From contig CAZIKB010000127.1 of the NCBI GenBank assembly GCA_964539665.1, forward strand, positions 1 to 18,714: a DNA stretch of 18,714 nucleotides, in the 5' to 3' direction. Position numbers and translations under genes: made by a program. Numbering within the stretch: position 1 is the stretch's first letter; every line of letters starts with the position of its first letter. Under the pieces are notes generated by a model. The model searched no databases. It was not told the DNA's origin and saw nothing but the letters and a program-made list of their open reading frames with translations. This DNA is from CAZIKB01 sp964539665 (GTDB lineage Bacteria; Zhuqueibacterota; Zhuqueibacteria; Oceanimicrobiales; Oceanimicrobiaceae). Shown in pieces: positions 1-7,523 of the stretch.

Positions 1-25
1 GGCATTTGTATTTCAATATAGGAAC

Positions 26-120
26 TGAGGAACGAAGTGACGAAGAATCTGTAACAACAAAATTGTCGGATTTACAAAATGTTAGTGGTAGTAGATTCTT
101 CGCTCCCACAGGTCGCTCAG
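26..120. repeat. REP-like inverted repeat
   Basis: CGAAGAATCT at 41-50 is matched by its exact complement AGATTCTTCG at 93-102, and the outer flanks (CTGAG near 26, CTCAG near 116) extend the symmetry imperfectly. The right edge runs into GAATGACA, an ending shared with the hairpin elements near 8590 and 17931. It lies downstream of the cupin gene and looks like a short non-coding palindromic repeat of the genome. No protein is predicted in it. Positions 121-209 hold nothing else that I can identify. Confidence 0.5.
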
Positions 121-209
121 AATGACATTTATGTATATTTTGCAGAAGCCTTTATAATTTAGTGATGGGAGGATTAAGAAAAGAACGATATTAACCGATT
201 ATCTGAAAC

Positions 210-575
210 TTATATCCAAACGTTATCTTCTGCTGTTAAATCACCGCCTGCATCTCCTGTGTTTACGATACCTTCGGGTTCAACAAGCATTATTTTACAT
301 TCATTTTCAGCGAACGGCTTATGCTCGACCCCTTTAGGTACGACGAACATTTCTCCTGATTTTAAATCAACTTTACCATCGTGGAAATCAATGCGCATTT
401 CTCCATCCAGTACAATAAAAACCTCGTCCGTTTCAGAATGGCTGTGCCATACGAACTCACCTTGAAATTTGACAAGTTTAAAATGGTAGTCATTCATTTG
501 TGCAATGATCCGGGGTGACCAATGGTCGGAGAATTTAGTCAATTTGTCTTGAAGGTTTATGGGATTATGGTTCAT
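210..575 (-). CDS. Cupin-domain protein
   Basis: This encodes a 121-aa single-domain cupin, a small beta-barrel that usually binds a divalent metal. Motif 1 is visible as G39, H44, H46 and E51, and motif 2 as G74, P80, G82 and H85. These supply the usual three-His/one-Glu metal site. Substrate and role cannot be read from the sequence; the family includes isomerases, dioxygenases and ligand sensors. The frame stays open to 638, but I chose the ATG at 575 because a second, truncated copy of the gene (8690-8839) keeps the same ATG and residues after it, while its upstream part does not keep the frame. It is the last gene of the window in the minus direction, about 215 bp beyond the signalling operon, and could be independent of it. 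Confidence 0.85.
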   Translation of the reverse strand: MNHNPINLQDKLTKFSDHWSPRIIAQMNDYHFKLVKFQGEFVWHSHSETDEVFIVLDGEMRIDFHDGKVDLKSGEMFVVPKGVEHKPFAENECKIMLVEPEGIVNTGDAGGDLTAEDNVWI

Positions 576-746
576 AATATTGTTATAAATTTTCTCACAT
601 GACGATTTGGCATAACCTGCAAAAGGGCTTAAACTCACAGACCTTTAGAATTCAACCAAAACTTTATTAGAGCTCCAGATTTTAAATAATTTAAAATATT
701 GCCTTTTTGTCAGTGTTTATGCCATTGTTAGGCGAAATTTTGAACA

Positions 747-770
747 ACTGTTAATTTAAAAATCAACAGT
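747..770 (-). terminator. Weak hairpin after the signalling operon
   Basis: A perfect 6-bp stem, ACTGTT (747-752) and AACAGT (765-770), with a 12-nt AT-rich loop starts 20 bp past the stop codon of the last response regulator. No strong U tract follows in the minus direction, so at best it is a weak intrinsic terminator or an mRNA 3'-end stabiliser. The rest of 576-789 is AT-rich and holds no gene that I can see. Confidence 0.25.
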
Positions 771-789
771 AAAGTAACTGAAAAATATT

Positions 790-1188
790 TTAGGTTAAAT
801 TACTACTACCTTCTTCTCCATTTTTTATAAGTTGCTGTATTACCGCTAGCAGTTCTTCAAGCTTAAAAGGTTTTTGAAATGTGTGTTGTGCACCTAACTT
901 CTTTGCGATATGGAGGCAATTCTTTGATTCAATACCACGGCTGCCTCCGGAGATAGCAATGATCTTCACATCAGGGAAGTCACGCCGAAGTTCAGTGATG
1001 GTCTCTATACCTTCCTTTTCTGGCATTATAATATCCATGATGATCAAATCGGCCGGTTGAGCATGATGAAGTTTAATCGCCACCTTGCCGTCGGGTGCTT
1101 CTACTGCCTCATATCCCGAGCGCTCCAACTTTTGCCGAAGCATTTCACGTACCTGAACATCATCGTCTACAATAAGAATGCGTGCCAT
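790..1188 (-). CDS. Single-domain response regulator (CheY-like)
   Basis: This 132-aa protein is a lone receiver domain. The acidic pocket is D8-D9, the phospho-acceptor is D52 in the DLIIMD motif, and a conserved Lys sits in the FQKPF motif near the C-terminus. There is no DNA-binding or enzymatic output domain. It would take phosphate from a histidine kinase and act by protein contact or as a relay. The start lies 3 bp after the stop of the hybrid kinase (1192-2325), with an AAGGAG Shine-Dalgarno inside the kinase 3' end, so the two are translationally linked and probably cognate. It is the last gene of the operon. The short tail after the receiver is low complexity. Confidence 0.9.
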   Translation of the reverse strand: MARILIVDDDVQVREMLRQKLERSGYEAVEAPDGKVAIKLHHAQPADLIIMDIIMPEKEGIETITELRRDFPDVKIIAISGGSRGIESKNCLHIAKKLGAQHTFQKPFKLEELLAVIQQLIKNGEEGSSNLT

Positions 1189-1191
1189 ATT

Positions 1192-2325
1192 TTAGGTCTC
1201 CTTTTCATTTTTGGGGTTTAACGCTCGCCGGATGGCCTTCCCAAGATCGAGGCTAATAATTGGTTTCATGATGTATTCACGAATACCTATCTTTTTTGCT
1301 GTTTCCGGGGTGACCATCTCACTATAACCTGTCATAAGTATTATCGACACATCAGGTCGGATATGAAGTAATTCTCCTGCAAATTCAACAACGGTCATAT
1401 TAGGCATCGTTTGATCGGTAATGATCAGGTCAAATCTATCAGGCTCTTTACGAAATGCTTCTAATGCTTCTATACTACTGGTTTTCACCATTACCTTGTA
1501 GCCAAGGCGTTCTAACATTCGCTTTCCTATGTGAACAAGCGGCTCTTCATCATCAACAAATAAGATATATTCATTTCCTCCTGGAACTGACTCAGCAGGT
1601 CGATTTTTTTGCGCAGCTATCATATCAATCTGGGGCAAATATATATTAAAAATGGTTCCTTTTCCCAGTTCACTGGCGCAAGTAATCGCTCCGCCATGAC
1701 TTTTAACGATTCCGTGAACCACCGAAAGTCCCATCCCTGTCCCTTCACCAATAGCTTTGGTGGTAAAGAAAGGATCAAATATGCGCTCCTTTGTCGCTTC
1801 ATCCATCCCGTGCCCAGTGTCGCTGACTGTCAGTTTCAAATAATCTCCTGCATGCAGATCTAGATTAGACTTCGCAAATTCAGCATCAACCTGGCCAGCC
1901 TCCAGTTTTACCTCAAGCACCCCACCGTGCTCGCGCATAGCATGATAGGCATTGGTACACAGGTTCATTACCGCCTGGTGTATTTGTGTTGGGTCGGCCA
2001 GAACGGCTTCACACTTCATATCAATGTTTTGACGGACCTCGATGGTAGTCGGCAAAGTTGATCGCAGTAATTTTATCGCCTCTTTGATGATGTGGTGCAG
2101 CCTCATCGGTTTACGTTCTTGCTCAGTGACACGACTGAAAGTGAGAATTTGTTGCACCAAATCTTTGGCGCGATTCCCAGCTTTCATGACTTCCTCTAAA
2201 TCAGATCGTTTTTGGCAGGTTTCAGGTAAATCAAACATGGCCATTTCGACGTACCCTAAGATAGCGGTCAGAATGTTGTTAAAGTCATGGGCAATGCCTC
2301 CTGCCAGCGTCCCGATAGCTTCCAT
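1192..2325 (-). CDS. Hybrid histidine kinase, C-terminal part (HisKA-HATPase-REC)
   Basis: This carries the catalytic half of a hybrid sensor kinase. The phospho-acceptor H13 sits in GGIAHDFNN (NtrB-like class). It is followed by an ATP-binding domain with N box (QAVMNLCTNAYHAM), G1 (DTGHGM), F box (FDPFFTT) and G2 (GTGMGLS), then a C-terminal receiver with its acceptor Asp in LIITDQTMP. The frame is open upstream to an in-frame TAG at 2335-2337, and no Shine-Dalgarno precedes the first ATG at 2325. The segment before the TAG (2335-3246) ends in the helix that normally leads straight into this HisKA domain, so both are read here as one 684-codon gene split by an amber codon. Independent translation of this half is doubtful. 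Confidence 0.85.
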   Translation of the reverse strand: MEAIGTLAGGIAHDFNNILTAILGYVEMAMFDLPETCQKRSDLEEVMKAGNRAKDLVQQILTFSRVTEQERKPMRLHHIIKEAIKLLRSTLPTTIEVRQNIDMKCEAVLADPTQIHQAVMNLCTNAYHAMREHGGVLEVKLEAGQVDAEFAKSNLDLHAGDYLKLTVSDTGHGMDEATKERIFDPFFTTKAIGEGTGMGLSVVHGIVKSHGGAITCASELGKGTIFNIYLPQIDMIAAQKNRPAESVPGGNEYILFVDDEEPLVHIGKRMLERLGYKVMVKTSSIEALEAFRKEPDRFDLIITDQTMPNMTVVEFAGELLHIRPDVSIILMTGYSEMVTPETAKKIGIREYIMKPIISLDLGKAIRRALNPKNEKET

Positions 2326-2334
2326 TTTCTGTAC

Positions 2335-3246
2335 CTAGCGAAGCTGAGCTTGTAGTTGTTCTTTCTCCTTCTCCGCACGTTTGCGCTCGGTGATGTCCCT
2401 GGTAATTTGCATTAGGCCTACAACCTTACCATTATGCTTTAGTGGACCGACATGTGTCAAATACCATGAAGTGCTACCATCAGGCCCGACTCCAGCAACC
2501 TCGTAACTTTCTGCCTCTCCAGTTTTGAAAACTTGTGTAAAGGAATCTCTCATTGTATCATGATATTCAGGCGGCACGTATTCATAGACGCTCGTCCCGA
2601 TTGTCTGTTCTGGTGTCAAACCTGGCACGGTGTGATTAATAAACAGAATTGTGCCCTCACGGTCAATGGTCATAATTATATCAGGTGCATTCTCCACTAG
2701 CGAACGCCATTTTTCTTCTGACGCCCGCAATGAATCCTCAACCCTTTTGCGCTCAACGATTTCCCTTTCCAGGTACAACATCTTCTTTTCGAGTTTCTGT
2801 ATCAGCCTTTCGTTGTACTGCTTCAGATAAACTTCTTCCTCTTTAATAGGTCTTTTCGGAGCAACAAGGACTCCTTCCTCGTGCTCTTTGATAACGTTTT
2901 CCAGAATTTTTAGAAATGCGTCTGGCTCAACCGGCTTGATAATAAACTTTTCTGCGCCTAAGCTCAGAGCAAAATCCTCGTCCTTCTTGTCGGTGTAGGT
3001 TGCAGTATAGAATACAAATGGTATCTTTCTCAGCGTATCGTGGCTTTTGCACTCCCGGCACAACTGGTAGCCGTCCATCTTTGGCATTAATATGTCGGAT
3101 ATAATTATGTCAATGGCGTCTATTTTCAATCTCTCAAGTGCTTCAACTCCGTTTTTGGCAGATGCAACCTCGTAGCCGCTCCCCTTCAGCAGAGTTTCAA
3201 GCAGGTAGAGATCTTCCTCTCTGTCTTCTACTATGAGGATTTTCAT
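2335..3246 (-). CDS. Hybrid histidine kinase, N-terminal part (REC-coiled coil-PAS)
   Basis: This encodes the sensory half of the hybrid kinase, 303 residues before a TAG. A receiver domain occupies residues 1-120 (acidic pocket E7-D8, acceptor D51, KP motif near 105). A charged coiled coil spans about 125-180, and a PAS domain runs from about 183 to 298, ending in DITERKRAE. The last residues (KEQLQAQLR) are the usual entry helix to a HisKA domain. The upstream ATG at 3261 overlaps its own Shine-Dalgarno; GGAGG lies 8 nt before the ATG at 3246, so I chose 3246. The receiver and coiled coil resemble those of the kinase at 3729-5045, which suggests duplication. The sensed signal is unknown; no membrane segments are present, so it should be cytoplasmic. 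Confidence 0.85.
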   Translation of the reverse strand: MKILIVEDREEDLYLLETLLKGSGYEVASAKNGVEALERLKIDAIDIIISDILMPKMDGYQLCRECKSHDTLRKIPFVFYTATYTDKKDEDFALSLGAEKFIIKPVEPDAFLKILENVIKEHEEGVLVAPKRPIKEEEVYLKQYNERLIQKLEKKMLYLEREIVERKRVEDSLRASEEKWRSLVENAPDIIMTIDREGTILFINHTVPGLTPEQTIGTSVYEYVPPEYHDTMRDSFTQVFKTGEAESYEVAGVGPDGSTSWYLTHVGPLKHNGKVVGLMQITRDITERKRAEKEKEQLQAQLR

Positions 3247-3280
3247 CTTCGTTGCCTCCATTCATTTATTATACCTTCAC

Positions 3281-3640
3281 TTATAAATACTTTTCAATCT
3301 CAGCTATAAAAGTTTCCGGATTGATTGGCTTTTCAATGTAACCGTTACAGCCGGCAGCTAAAGCTTTTTCCCTATCACCAGTCATAGCATAGGACGTTAG
3401 CGCAACAATAGGGACCTCTCCATCAGCTTCCGATTCTCTTATCCTCCTGGTTGCCTCCAGACCATCCATATCCGGGAGCTGAATATCCATTATAATCAAA
3501 TCCGGTTTTTGTTCAACCGCCATTTCCACGCCGCTAACGCCATTGATTGCTTCGATGACCTCAAAGCCATTCTTCTCAAGGGTGAATTTAATTAAATAGC
3601 GGTTAGGCTCGTTATCCTCTATCACAAGAATTTTCTTCAC
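3281..3640 (-). CDS. Single-domain response regulator (DivK/CheY-like)
   Basis: This is a 119-aa stand-alone receiver with acidic residues E8-D9, acceptor D52 in DLIIMDIQLP, a conserved Thr/Ser in ALTSYAM, and the Lys of YIEKPI. There is no output domain. The start codon is GTG at 3640, preceded by a strong AAGGAGG nine nucleotides upstream. It sits between two REC-containing kinases, after the REC-HK gene at 3729-5045 and 35 bp before the hybrid kinase start at 3246. It closely resembles the regulator at 5021-5398. By position it is the likely partner of the preceding kinase, and it may relay phosphate between kinases. Confidence 0.9.
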   Translation of the reverse strand: MKKILVIEDNEPNRYLIKFTLEKNGFEVIEAINGVSGVEMAVEQKPDLIIMDIQLPDMDGLEATRRIRESEADGEVPIVALTSYAMTGDREKALAAGCNGYIEKPINPETFIAEIEKYL

Positions 3641-3663
3641 TATGTTAGTCCTCCTTGTTAATG

Positions 3664-3730
3664 GAAATTGGGGATTGGAAATTAGAAATTTAACAGGTTT
3701 TTAAATATCAAATTTCAAGTTTCCAATTTC
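3664..3730. repeat. Intergenic inverted repeat inside the operon
   Basis: GAAATTGG (3664-3671) is the exact complement of CCAATTTC (3723-3730), with further AATTTC-rich partial symmetry between them. It fills most of the 88-bp gap between the REC-HK stop and the next response regulator, the longest gap in the operon. It may be a simple AT-rich palindromic repeat, or an mRNA hairpin that uncouples translation between the two halves of the operon. Confidence 0.4.
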
Positions 3731-5045
3731 ATAACAACGGTAATCTAAATGTAAATACACTCCCCTTCCCAAACTCGCTTTTAGTCTGAATGTTGCCGCC
3801 AAGAAGATCGGCTATCCTTTTCGATAAGTAGAGCCCAAGCCCGGTGCCCTCCCGCATGGGCGTGCCCTCAACCTGGATTCTGCTGAATGCCTTGAACAAC
3901 TTCTTCAAGTCCTTTTTTCTTATTCCAATACCAGTATCCCTGACCAATATCTCCGCTCTCCCGTCCTTTTTCGCTGCTTTAATTTCTATTTCTCCTTTAT
4001 CAGTAAATTTCACGGCATTGCTCACAAAATTCATGATGACCTGTTTTGTCCTTCGCTCATCGCTCTTGATTACCAGCTTCTCAGGCATCTTGAGTAACAG
4101 CTTGAGTCCCTTCTCGGCTGCGTTTGTCTTGAAGGATTCCTCGACCTCACGAACAAGAGCTGAGAGATCGAACTCCCCAATGGCAAGTTCTACCTTGCCA
4201 GCCTCAATCTTGCTCACATCAATGACGTCGTTGATCAGCGCCAGGAGATGATTGGCGCTGTTTTTCACCATGGTTAGCTGCTTCCTTTGCTCCTCTGCAA
4301 TCTCCCCTGCCATACCCATTAATATTATACCCGTGAAACCAATTATAGAATTTAGCGGCGTTCTCAGTTCGTGACTCATGTTGGCGATAAACATGTACTT
4401 CAGCCGGTCGAGTTCTTGAAGCTTGATGTTGGCTTGTGTCAATTCACTGGTTCGTTCCGCCACTCTTCTTTCCAGTTCATCGTGTGCCTTCTGCAACGCC
4501 TCCTCCGCTTGCTTGCGCTTGATGATTTGCTGCTGTAAACTTTCATTTATATTTTCTAGTTCTACCACTTTCTCTTCAAGCTTAGTCGCCACGATATCTG
4601 AGTAACTCTTCAGATACTCCTCTTCTCTGTCAATCAATTCTACCGGTTCCGCTTCCTTTTTTAATTTAAGATTCTGTATAATGGACTTCAATTTCTCTAT
4701 GAATACAGCGGGCTCTGTGGGTTTTTCAATAAAAGCTCTTGCCCCTAAGGAAAGAGCAAGTTTTTCATCCTTATTGCCGGCATAAACTGCGGAGTAGAAA
4801 ATAAAGAAGATGTCTTTAAGATCTTTATCCTTTTTGATATTTCTCAGGAAGCGGAAACCATCCATCCTGGGCATCAGGGCGTCAGATATAATCAAATCGG
4901 GTTTGTGAAGCCGGGCCATATCCAGCCCTTCCTGACCGTCTACTGCCTCCTGCACATTATAGCTCATGCTTTCTAACATCTTACGCAGAAGACGCCTGTC
5001 TTCACTTCGGTCTTCCGCAATCAGGATTTTAAGTTTTTCTGCCAT
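3729..5045 (-). CDS. REC-coiled coil-histidine kinase
   Basis: This is a 438-aa cytoplasmic kinase. Residues 1-122 form a receiver (E11-D12, acceptor D55, KP at 108-109). A long coiled coil covers about 141-215. HisKA has acceptor H225 in NMSHELRTPLNS, and the HATPase domain shows N box (QVIMNFVSNAVKF), DTGIGI and EGTGLGLYLS. A receiver placed in front of the transmitter suggests that kinase activity is gated by phosphate from another kinase in the cluster. The ATG at 5045 lies inside the preceding regulator gene (25-nt overlap), so the two are translationally coupled. Its HisKA region closely resembles that of the PAS kinase at 5400-6170. No transmembrane segment is present. Confidence 0.93.
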   Translation of the reverse strand: MAEKLKILIAEDRSEDRRLLRKMLESMSYNVQEAVDGQEGLDMARLHKPDLIISDALMPRMDGFRFLRNIKKDKDLKDIFFIFYSAVYAGNKDEKLALSLGARAFIEKPTEPAVFIEKLKSIIQNLKLKKEAEPVELIDREEEYLKSYSDIVATKLEEKVVELENINESLQQQIIKRKQAEEALQKAHDELERRVAERTSELTQANIKLQELDRLKYMFIANMSHELRTPLNSIIGFTGIILMGMAGEIAEEQRKQLTMVKNSANHLLALINDVIDVSKIEAGKVELAIGEFDLSALVREVEESFKTNAAEKGLKLLLKMPEKLVIKSDERRTKQVIMNFVSNAVKFTDKGEIEIKAAKKDGRAEILVRDTGIGIRKKDLKKLFKAFSRIQVEGTPMREGTGLGLYLSKRIADLLGGNIQTKSEFGKGSVFTFRLPLL

Positions 5046-5398
5046 ATCTCTTCAATCTCCTCTATTATCTTGAATGGATCTATGGGTTTTTCTATGTAAC
5101 CGGTAAATCCCTTTTTGATGTATTTCTCGCGGTCTCCTGCCATGGCATAGGAGGTAATGGCAATTATGGGAACCTTGCCATCGCCCCCGGATGCCCTTAT
5201 CCTTCTGGTTGCTTCCAGACCATCTATACCGGGAAGTTTTATGTCCATCAGGATGAGGTCAGGTTTCTCCTCTATTGCAAGTTTTACCCCATCTTCACCC
5301 GTTTCTGCTTTGATGGTTTCATAGCCACGGTTTTCCAGTAATTTTACAATAAGTCTCATGTTATTCTTATTATCTTCAACCACTAACACTCTCTTCAT
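5021..5398 (-). CDS. Single-domain response regulator (DivK/CheY-like)
   Basis: This 125-aa lone receiver has acidic pocket E8-D9, acceptor D52 in DLILMDIKLP, the Thr/Ser of AITSYAM and the Lys of YIEKPID. It lacks any effector domain. A near-ideal Shine-Dalgarno (AAGGAGGTGG) lies at the end of the upstream kinase gene, whose TAA ends one base before this ATG. The 3' end overlaps the next kinase by 25 nt. This close coupling on both sides marks it as a phosphorelay intermediate between the PAS kinase and the REC kinase. It is a near-paralogue of the regulator at 3281-3640. Confidence 0.92.
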   Translation of the reverse strand: MKRVLVVEDNKNNMRLIVKLLENRGYETIKAETGEDGVKLAIEEKPDLILMDIKLPGIDGLEATRRIRASGGDGKVPIIAITSYAMAGDREKYIKKGFTGYIEKPIDPFKIIEEIEEIWQKNLKS

Positions 5399-5399
5399 A

Positions 5400-6170
5400 T
5401 TACACCACCTCCTTATCTAAAGGAATAACCAGGGTAAAAGCGCTGCCCTTACCATAATTACTTTCTGCCCTGATATCACCATTAAAAACACTGTTCATAA
5501 TTTTTTTGGTAAGATAAAGTCCAAGACCCGTGTCCAGAGTTATTTCCTTCAAAGGTGAATCAAGCCGGATAAAGGATTTAAAGAGTTTTGGTATATCCTC
5601 TTTTTTTATGCCGATGCCCGTGTCCCGTACAGATAACTCCAAAATATTAGCATTTTTCAGCGCTCTCAACTCGATAGCGCCCTTTTCAGTGAACTTCACC
5701 GCGTTGCTCAAAAGGTTCAACACGCACTGGAGCAGCCTTTTTCTATCACTAATAATTGTAAGACCATCCGGAAAGTCCGTCTTAATCTCTAACTCTTTCT
5801 CCTCTGCGTCTTTCGAGATGATCGTTATAGCCTCTTTAAGGACTTCATCTAATTTTATCTCCTCGAAATTAACCTCTAATCGTTCAGCCTCGATCTTGGA
5901 TATATCAATAACGTCATTTATAAGGTTGAGCAGGTGTTTTGACGAATTATACACGATCTGTAGATCCTTCTTTGCATCCTCGTCTGCCTTTCCGGAAATG
6001 CCCTGCAGAATTAAACCGGTAAACCCAATGATAGAGTTGAGCGGCGTTCTCAACTCATGGCTCATACTGGCGATAAACATAGATTTCATGCGGTCTAAAT
6101 CCTGGAGCTTGGTATTTGCTTCAGCCAATTCATTTTCTGCTTTTTTCTGACCTGTTATGTCCTCTATCAC
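5400..6170 (-). CDS. PAS histidine kinase, C-terminal part (HisKA-HATPase)
   Basis: This encodes the transmitter of a sensor kinase. HisKA has acceptor H38 (counted from the GTG at 6170) in SMSHELRTPLNS, and the HATPase domain has N box (CVLNLLSNAVKF), DTGIGI and DTGLGLYLT. The GTG lies within the words that normally end a PAS domain (LVIEDIT), so it is not a convincing start. The PAS domain itself is in the other frame at 6130-6510. The two frames join sensibly with a one-base correction near 6188-6194, giving a single PAS-HK of about 369 aa. If the lesion is real, the sensor and transmitter are separated. The gene is directly followed by its likely partner regulator (5021-5398). Confidence 0.85.
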   Translation of the reverse strand: MIEDITGQKKAENELAEANTKLQDLDRMKSMFIASMSHELRTPLNSIIGFTGLILQGISGKADEDAKKDLQIVYNSSKHLLNLINDVIDISKIEAERLEVNFEEIKLDEVLKEAITIISKDAEEKELEIKTDFPDGLTIISDRKRLLQCVLNLLSNAVKFTEKGAIELRALKNANILELSVRDTGIGIKKEDIPKLFKSFIRLDSPLKEITLDTGLGLYLTKKIMNSVFNGDIRAESNYGKGSAFTLVIPLDKEVV

Positions 6171-6510
6171 CAGGATAGTGCCGTTTGAAATTAAGCGCCC
6201 TGATGGCCATGAATTGTTTATTTATCTGAACAGGGGGCAGGTCGAACGCTTCCCGGCCTTTTTCAAGACAGTTCTCAACAGTCGTTGACAGCCGTGGAAT
6301 ATCTTCTATCAATTCCAGGACATTTTTACCAACAGCTTTGTTCACGGACATCTTCTTGCCAAGATATTCAATGGCAACTACATTGGTCAAAATAACTTCG
6401 CCCTCTAAATCGAAAGCAATGATCCCGTACGGCGCATTGCCAATAATGGATACCAAAAACTCCTTCACTTCAAAAAGGACTTTTTCCTGTTCGCGTTCAA
6501 AAACACCCAT
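6130..6510 (-). CDS. PAS histidine kinase, N-terminal part (PAS domain)
   Basis: This is a PAS-type sensor domain of about 105 residues (APYGIIAFDLEGEVILTNVVA is split by nothing obvious and is typical of a PAS core), preceded by a short helix. The reading frame is sound to about the ALNF motif and then degrades (KRHYPGDRG). The correct continuation, NGTILVIEDIT, is found one base out of phase in 5400-6170. The ATG at 6510 comes 5 bp after the stop of the RsbT-RsbX fusion, with AAGGA/AAGG upstream, so it belongs to the same operon. The ligand is not identifiable from sequence. Confidence 0.75.
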   Translation of the reverse strand: MGVFEREQEKVLFEVKEFLVSIIGNAPYGIIAFDLEGEVILTNVVAIEYLGKKMSVNKAVGKNVLELIEDIPRLSTTVENCLEKGREAFDLPPVQINKQFMAIRALNFKRHYPGDRGHNRSEKSRK

Positions 6511-6515
6511 AGTAT

Positions 6516-7523
6516 CTACCTTTTCCTTTTCGCCACCAGAACCGTTGCATCTCCATATTGGCGGTGATAGTTTTCCATAATGAAATTAGCAATGTGCTGT
6601 GCGTTTTGCTGCAATGGCAAATTTTCCTCAGTAAAGCGGGGGAGTATTCCGTCAGAACACATAATGAAAATGATTTTGCGACCGCAGCGAAATCTCTGCA
6701 ATTTTAAATCAGGCAGCCGGATATCTCCCACCATTCCTTTCTGGCTCTGAAGATATATTTTTTGTGGCGTACCCATTACATCAATACTGGTATCGCCCAC
6801 TCCTAAGTATTCCATAGAGCGTGGTTTTAATAAAAGGAGACCCATTACACAACTCCTCACGAGAGAAGGATCAAATCTCTTTCTCATCTTTTTATGACAC
6901 TTGTTCGCAATAGTTGTCAGCCCCGATTTATAATTTTGTTCAATAATATCTTTCACAAAATTGGCGACTTTATGTGCATTAAATCCATTGCCTGCCCCAT
7001 CGATAACAGACAGAAGCGCTTTATCTCCATCAAATTCTTTAATCACATAGGCATCGCCGTTAACCGGGTATCGTTCGTCATTCAGAGAGATTATTCCATA
7101 CTCAATTTCTTCTTCGGGAATGGGCAGGTATTTCTTCAAAAAAACTTTTGTGGCCTGTCCATTTTTTGATTTGATGGATAATTCATCCATGGCTCTTCTC
7201 GCCGCGTTTAAGCCTACGCCCAAACTGGCTGCCTTGCTTGAATATCCTTCAACCATCGCTTTTTTGATACTTTTAATACCCGGTCCATTATCCTGAACAA
7301 TTATTTCAAGGCTTTTTTTATTGCCAGATAAACGTATAATTGCATTCCCTTTGCCGGCAAATTTTACGGAATTACCAACAATCTCTGAGACAGCAAGAGC
7401 TGCTTCAGCACAGCCCGTTTTATCAAAGCCCATGCCGCAAGTTATTTCGGAAGCTATGTCTCTTACTTCAACGGTATCAGTTTCATTACTGAATTTGATT
7501 GTCACAGGTTTGGATATAAACAT
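6516..7523 (-). CDS. RsbT-like kinase fused to RsbX/SpoIIE-type PP2C phosphatase
   Basis: This is a 335-aa fusion. Residues 1-135 form a GHKL-type serine kinase of the RsbT/RsbW class (N box SEIVGNSVKFAG with N51, DNGPGI at 78-83, LGVGL at 101-105, then the RsbT-like ARRAMDEL). Residues about 145-335 form a PP2C-like phosphatase (GDA 156-158, DGAGNG 175-180, VGDT near 242, SDGI 290-293, GDATVLV 324-330), which keeps the usual metal-binding Asp residues. In known stressosomes RsbT phosphorylates STAS scaffold proteins and RsbX removes the phosphate; they are normally separate genes. Here one polypeptide would do both. The ATG abuts the TAG of the STAS gene (gap 0), so the pair is coupled. The domain calls are from motifs; the reset function is inferred. 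Confidence 0.85.
   Translation of the reverse strand: MFISKPVTIKFSNETDTVEVRDIASEITCGMGFDKTGCAEAALAVSEIVGNSVKFAGKGNAIIRLSGNKKSLEIIVQDNGPGIKSIKKAMVEGYSSKAASLGVGLNAARRAMDELSIKSKNGQATKVFLKKYLPIPEEEIEYGIISLNDERYPVNGDAYVIKEFDGDKALLSVIDGAGNGFNAHKVANFVKDIIEQNYKSGLTTIANKCHKKMRKRFDPSLVRSCVMGLLLLKPRSMEYLGVGDTSIDVMGTPQKIYLQSQKGMVGDIRLPDLKLQRFRCGRKIIFIMCSDGILPRFTEENLPLQQNAQHIANFIMENYHRQYGDATVLVAKRKR

Noticed and set aside
607..733. GTTAGGC at 727-733 with TGGCATAA/TTATGCCA symmetry, as a further attC site after the signalling operon
   Set aside because: The left part is conserved leader of the cupin gene (also present in the truncated copy), the inner arms do not pair, and a 7-mer match alone is expected by chance.
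5530..6150. 206-codon plus-strand frame
   Set aside because: It is the antisense shadow of a clear histidine kinase; Ser/Ile-rich translation with no family resemblance.
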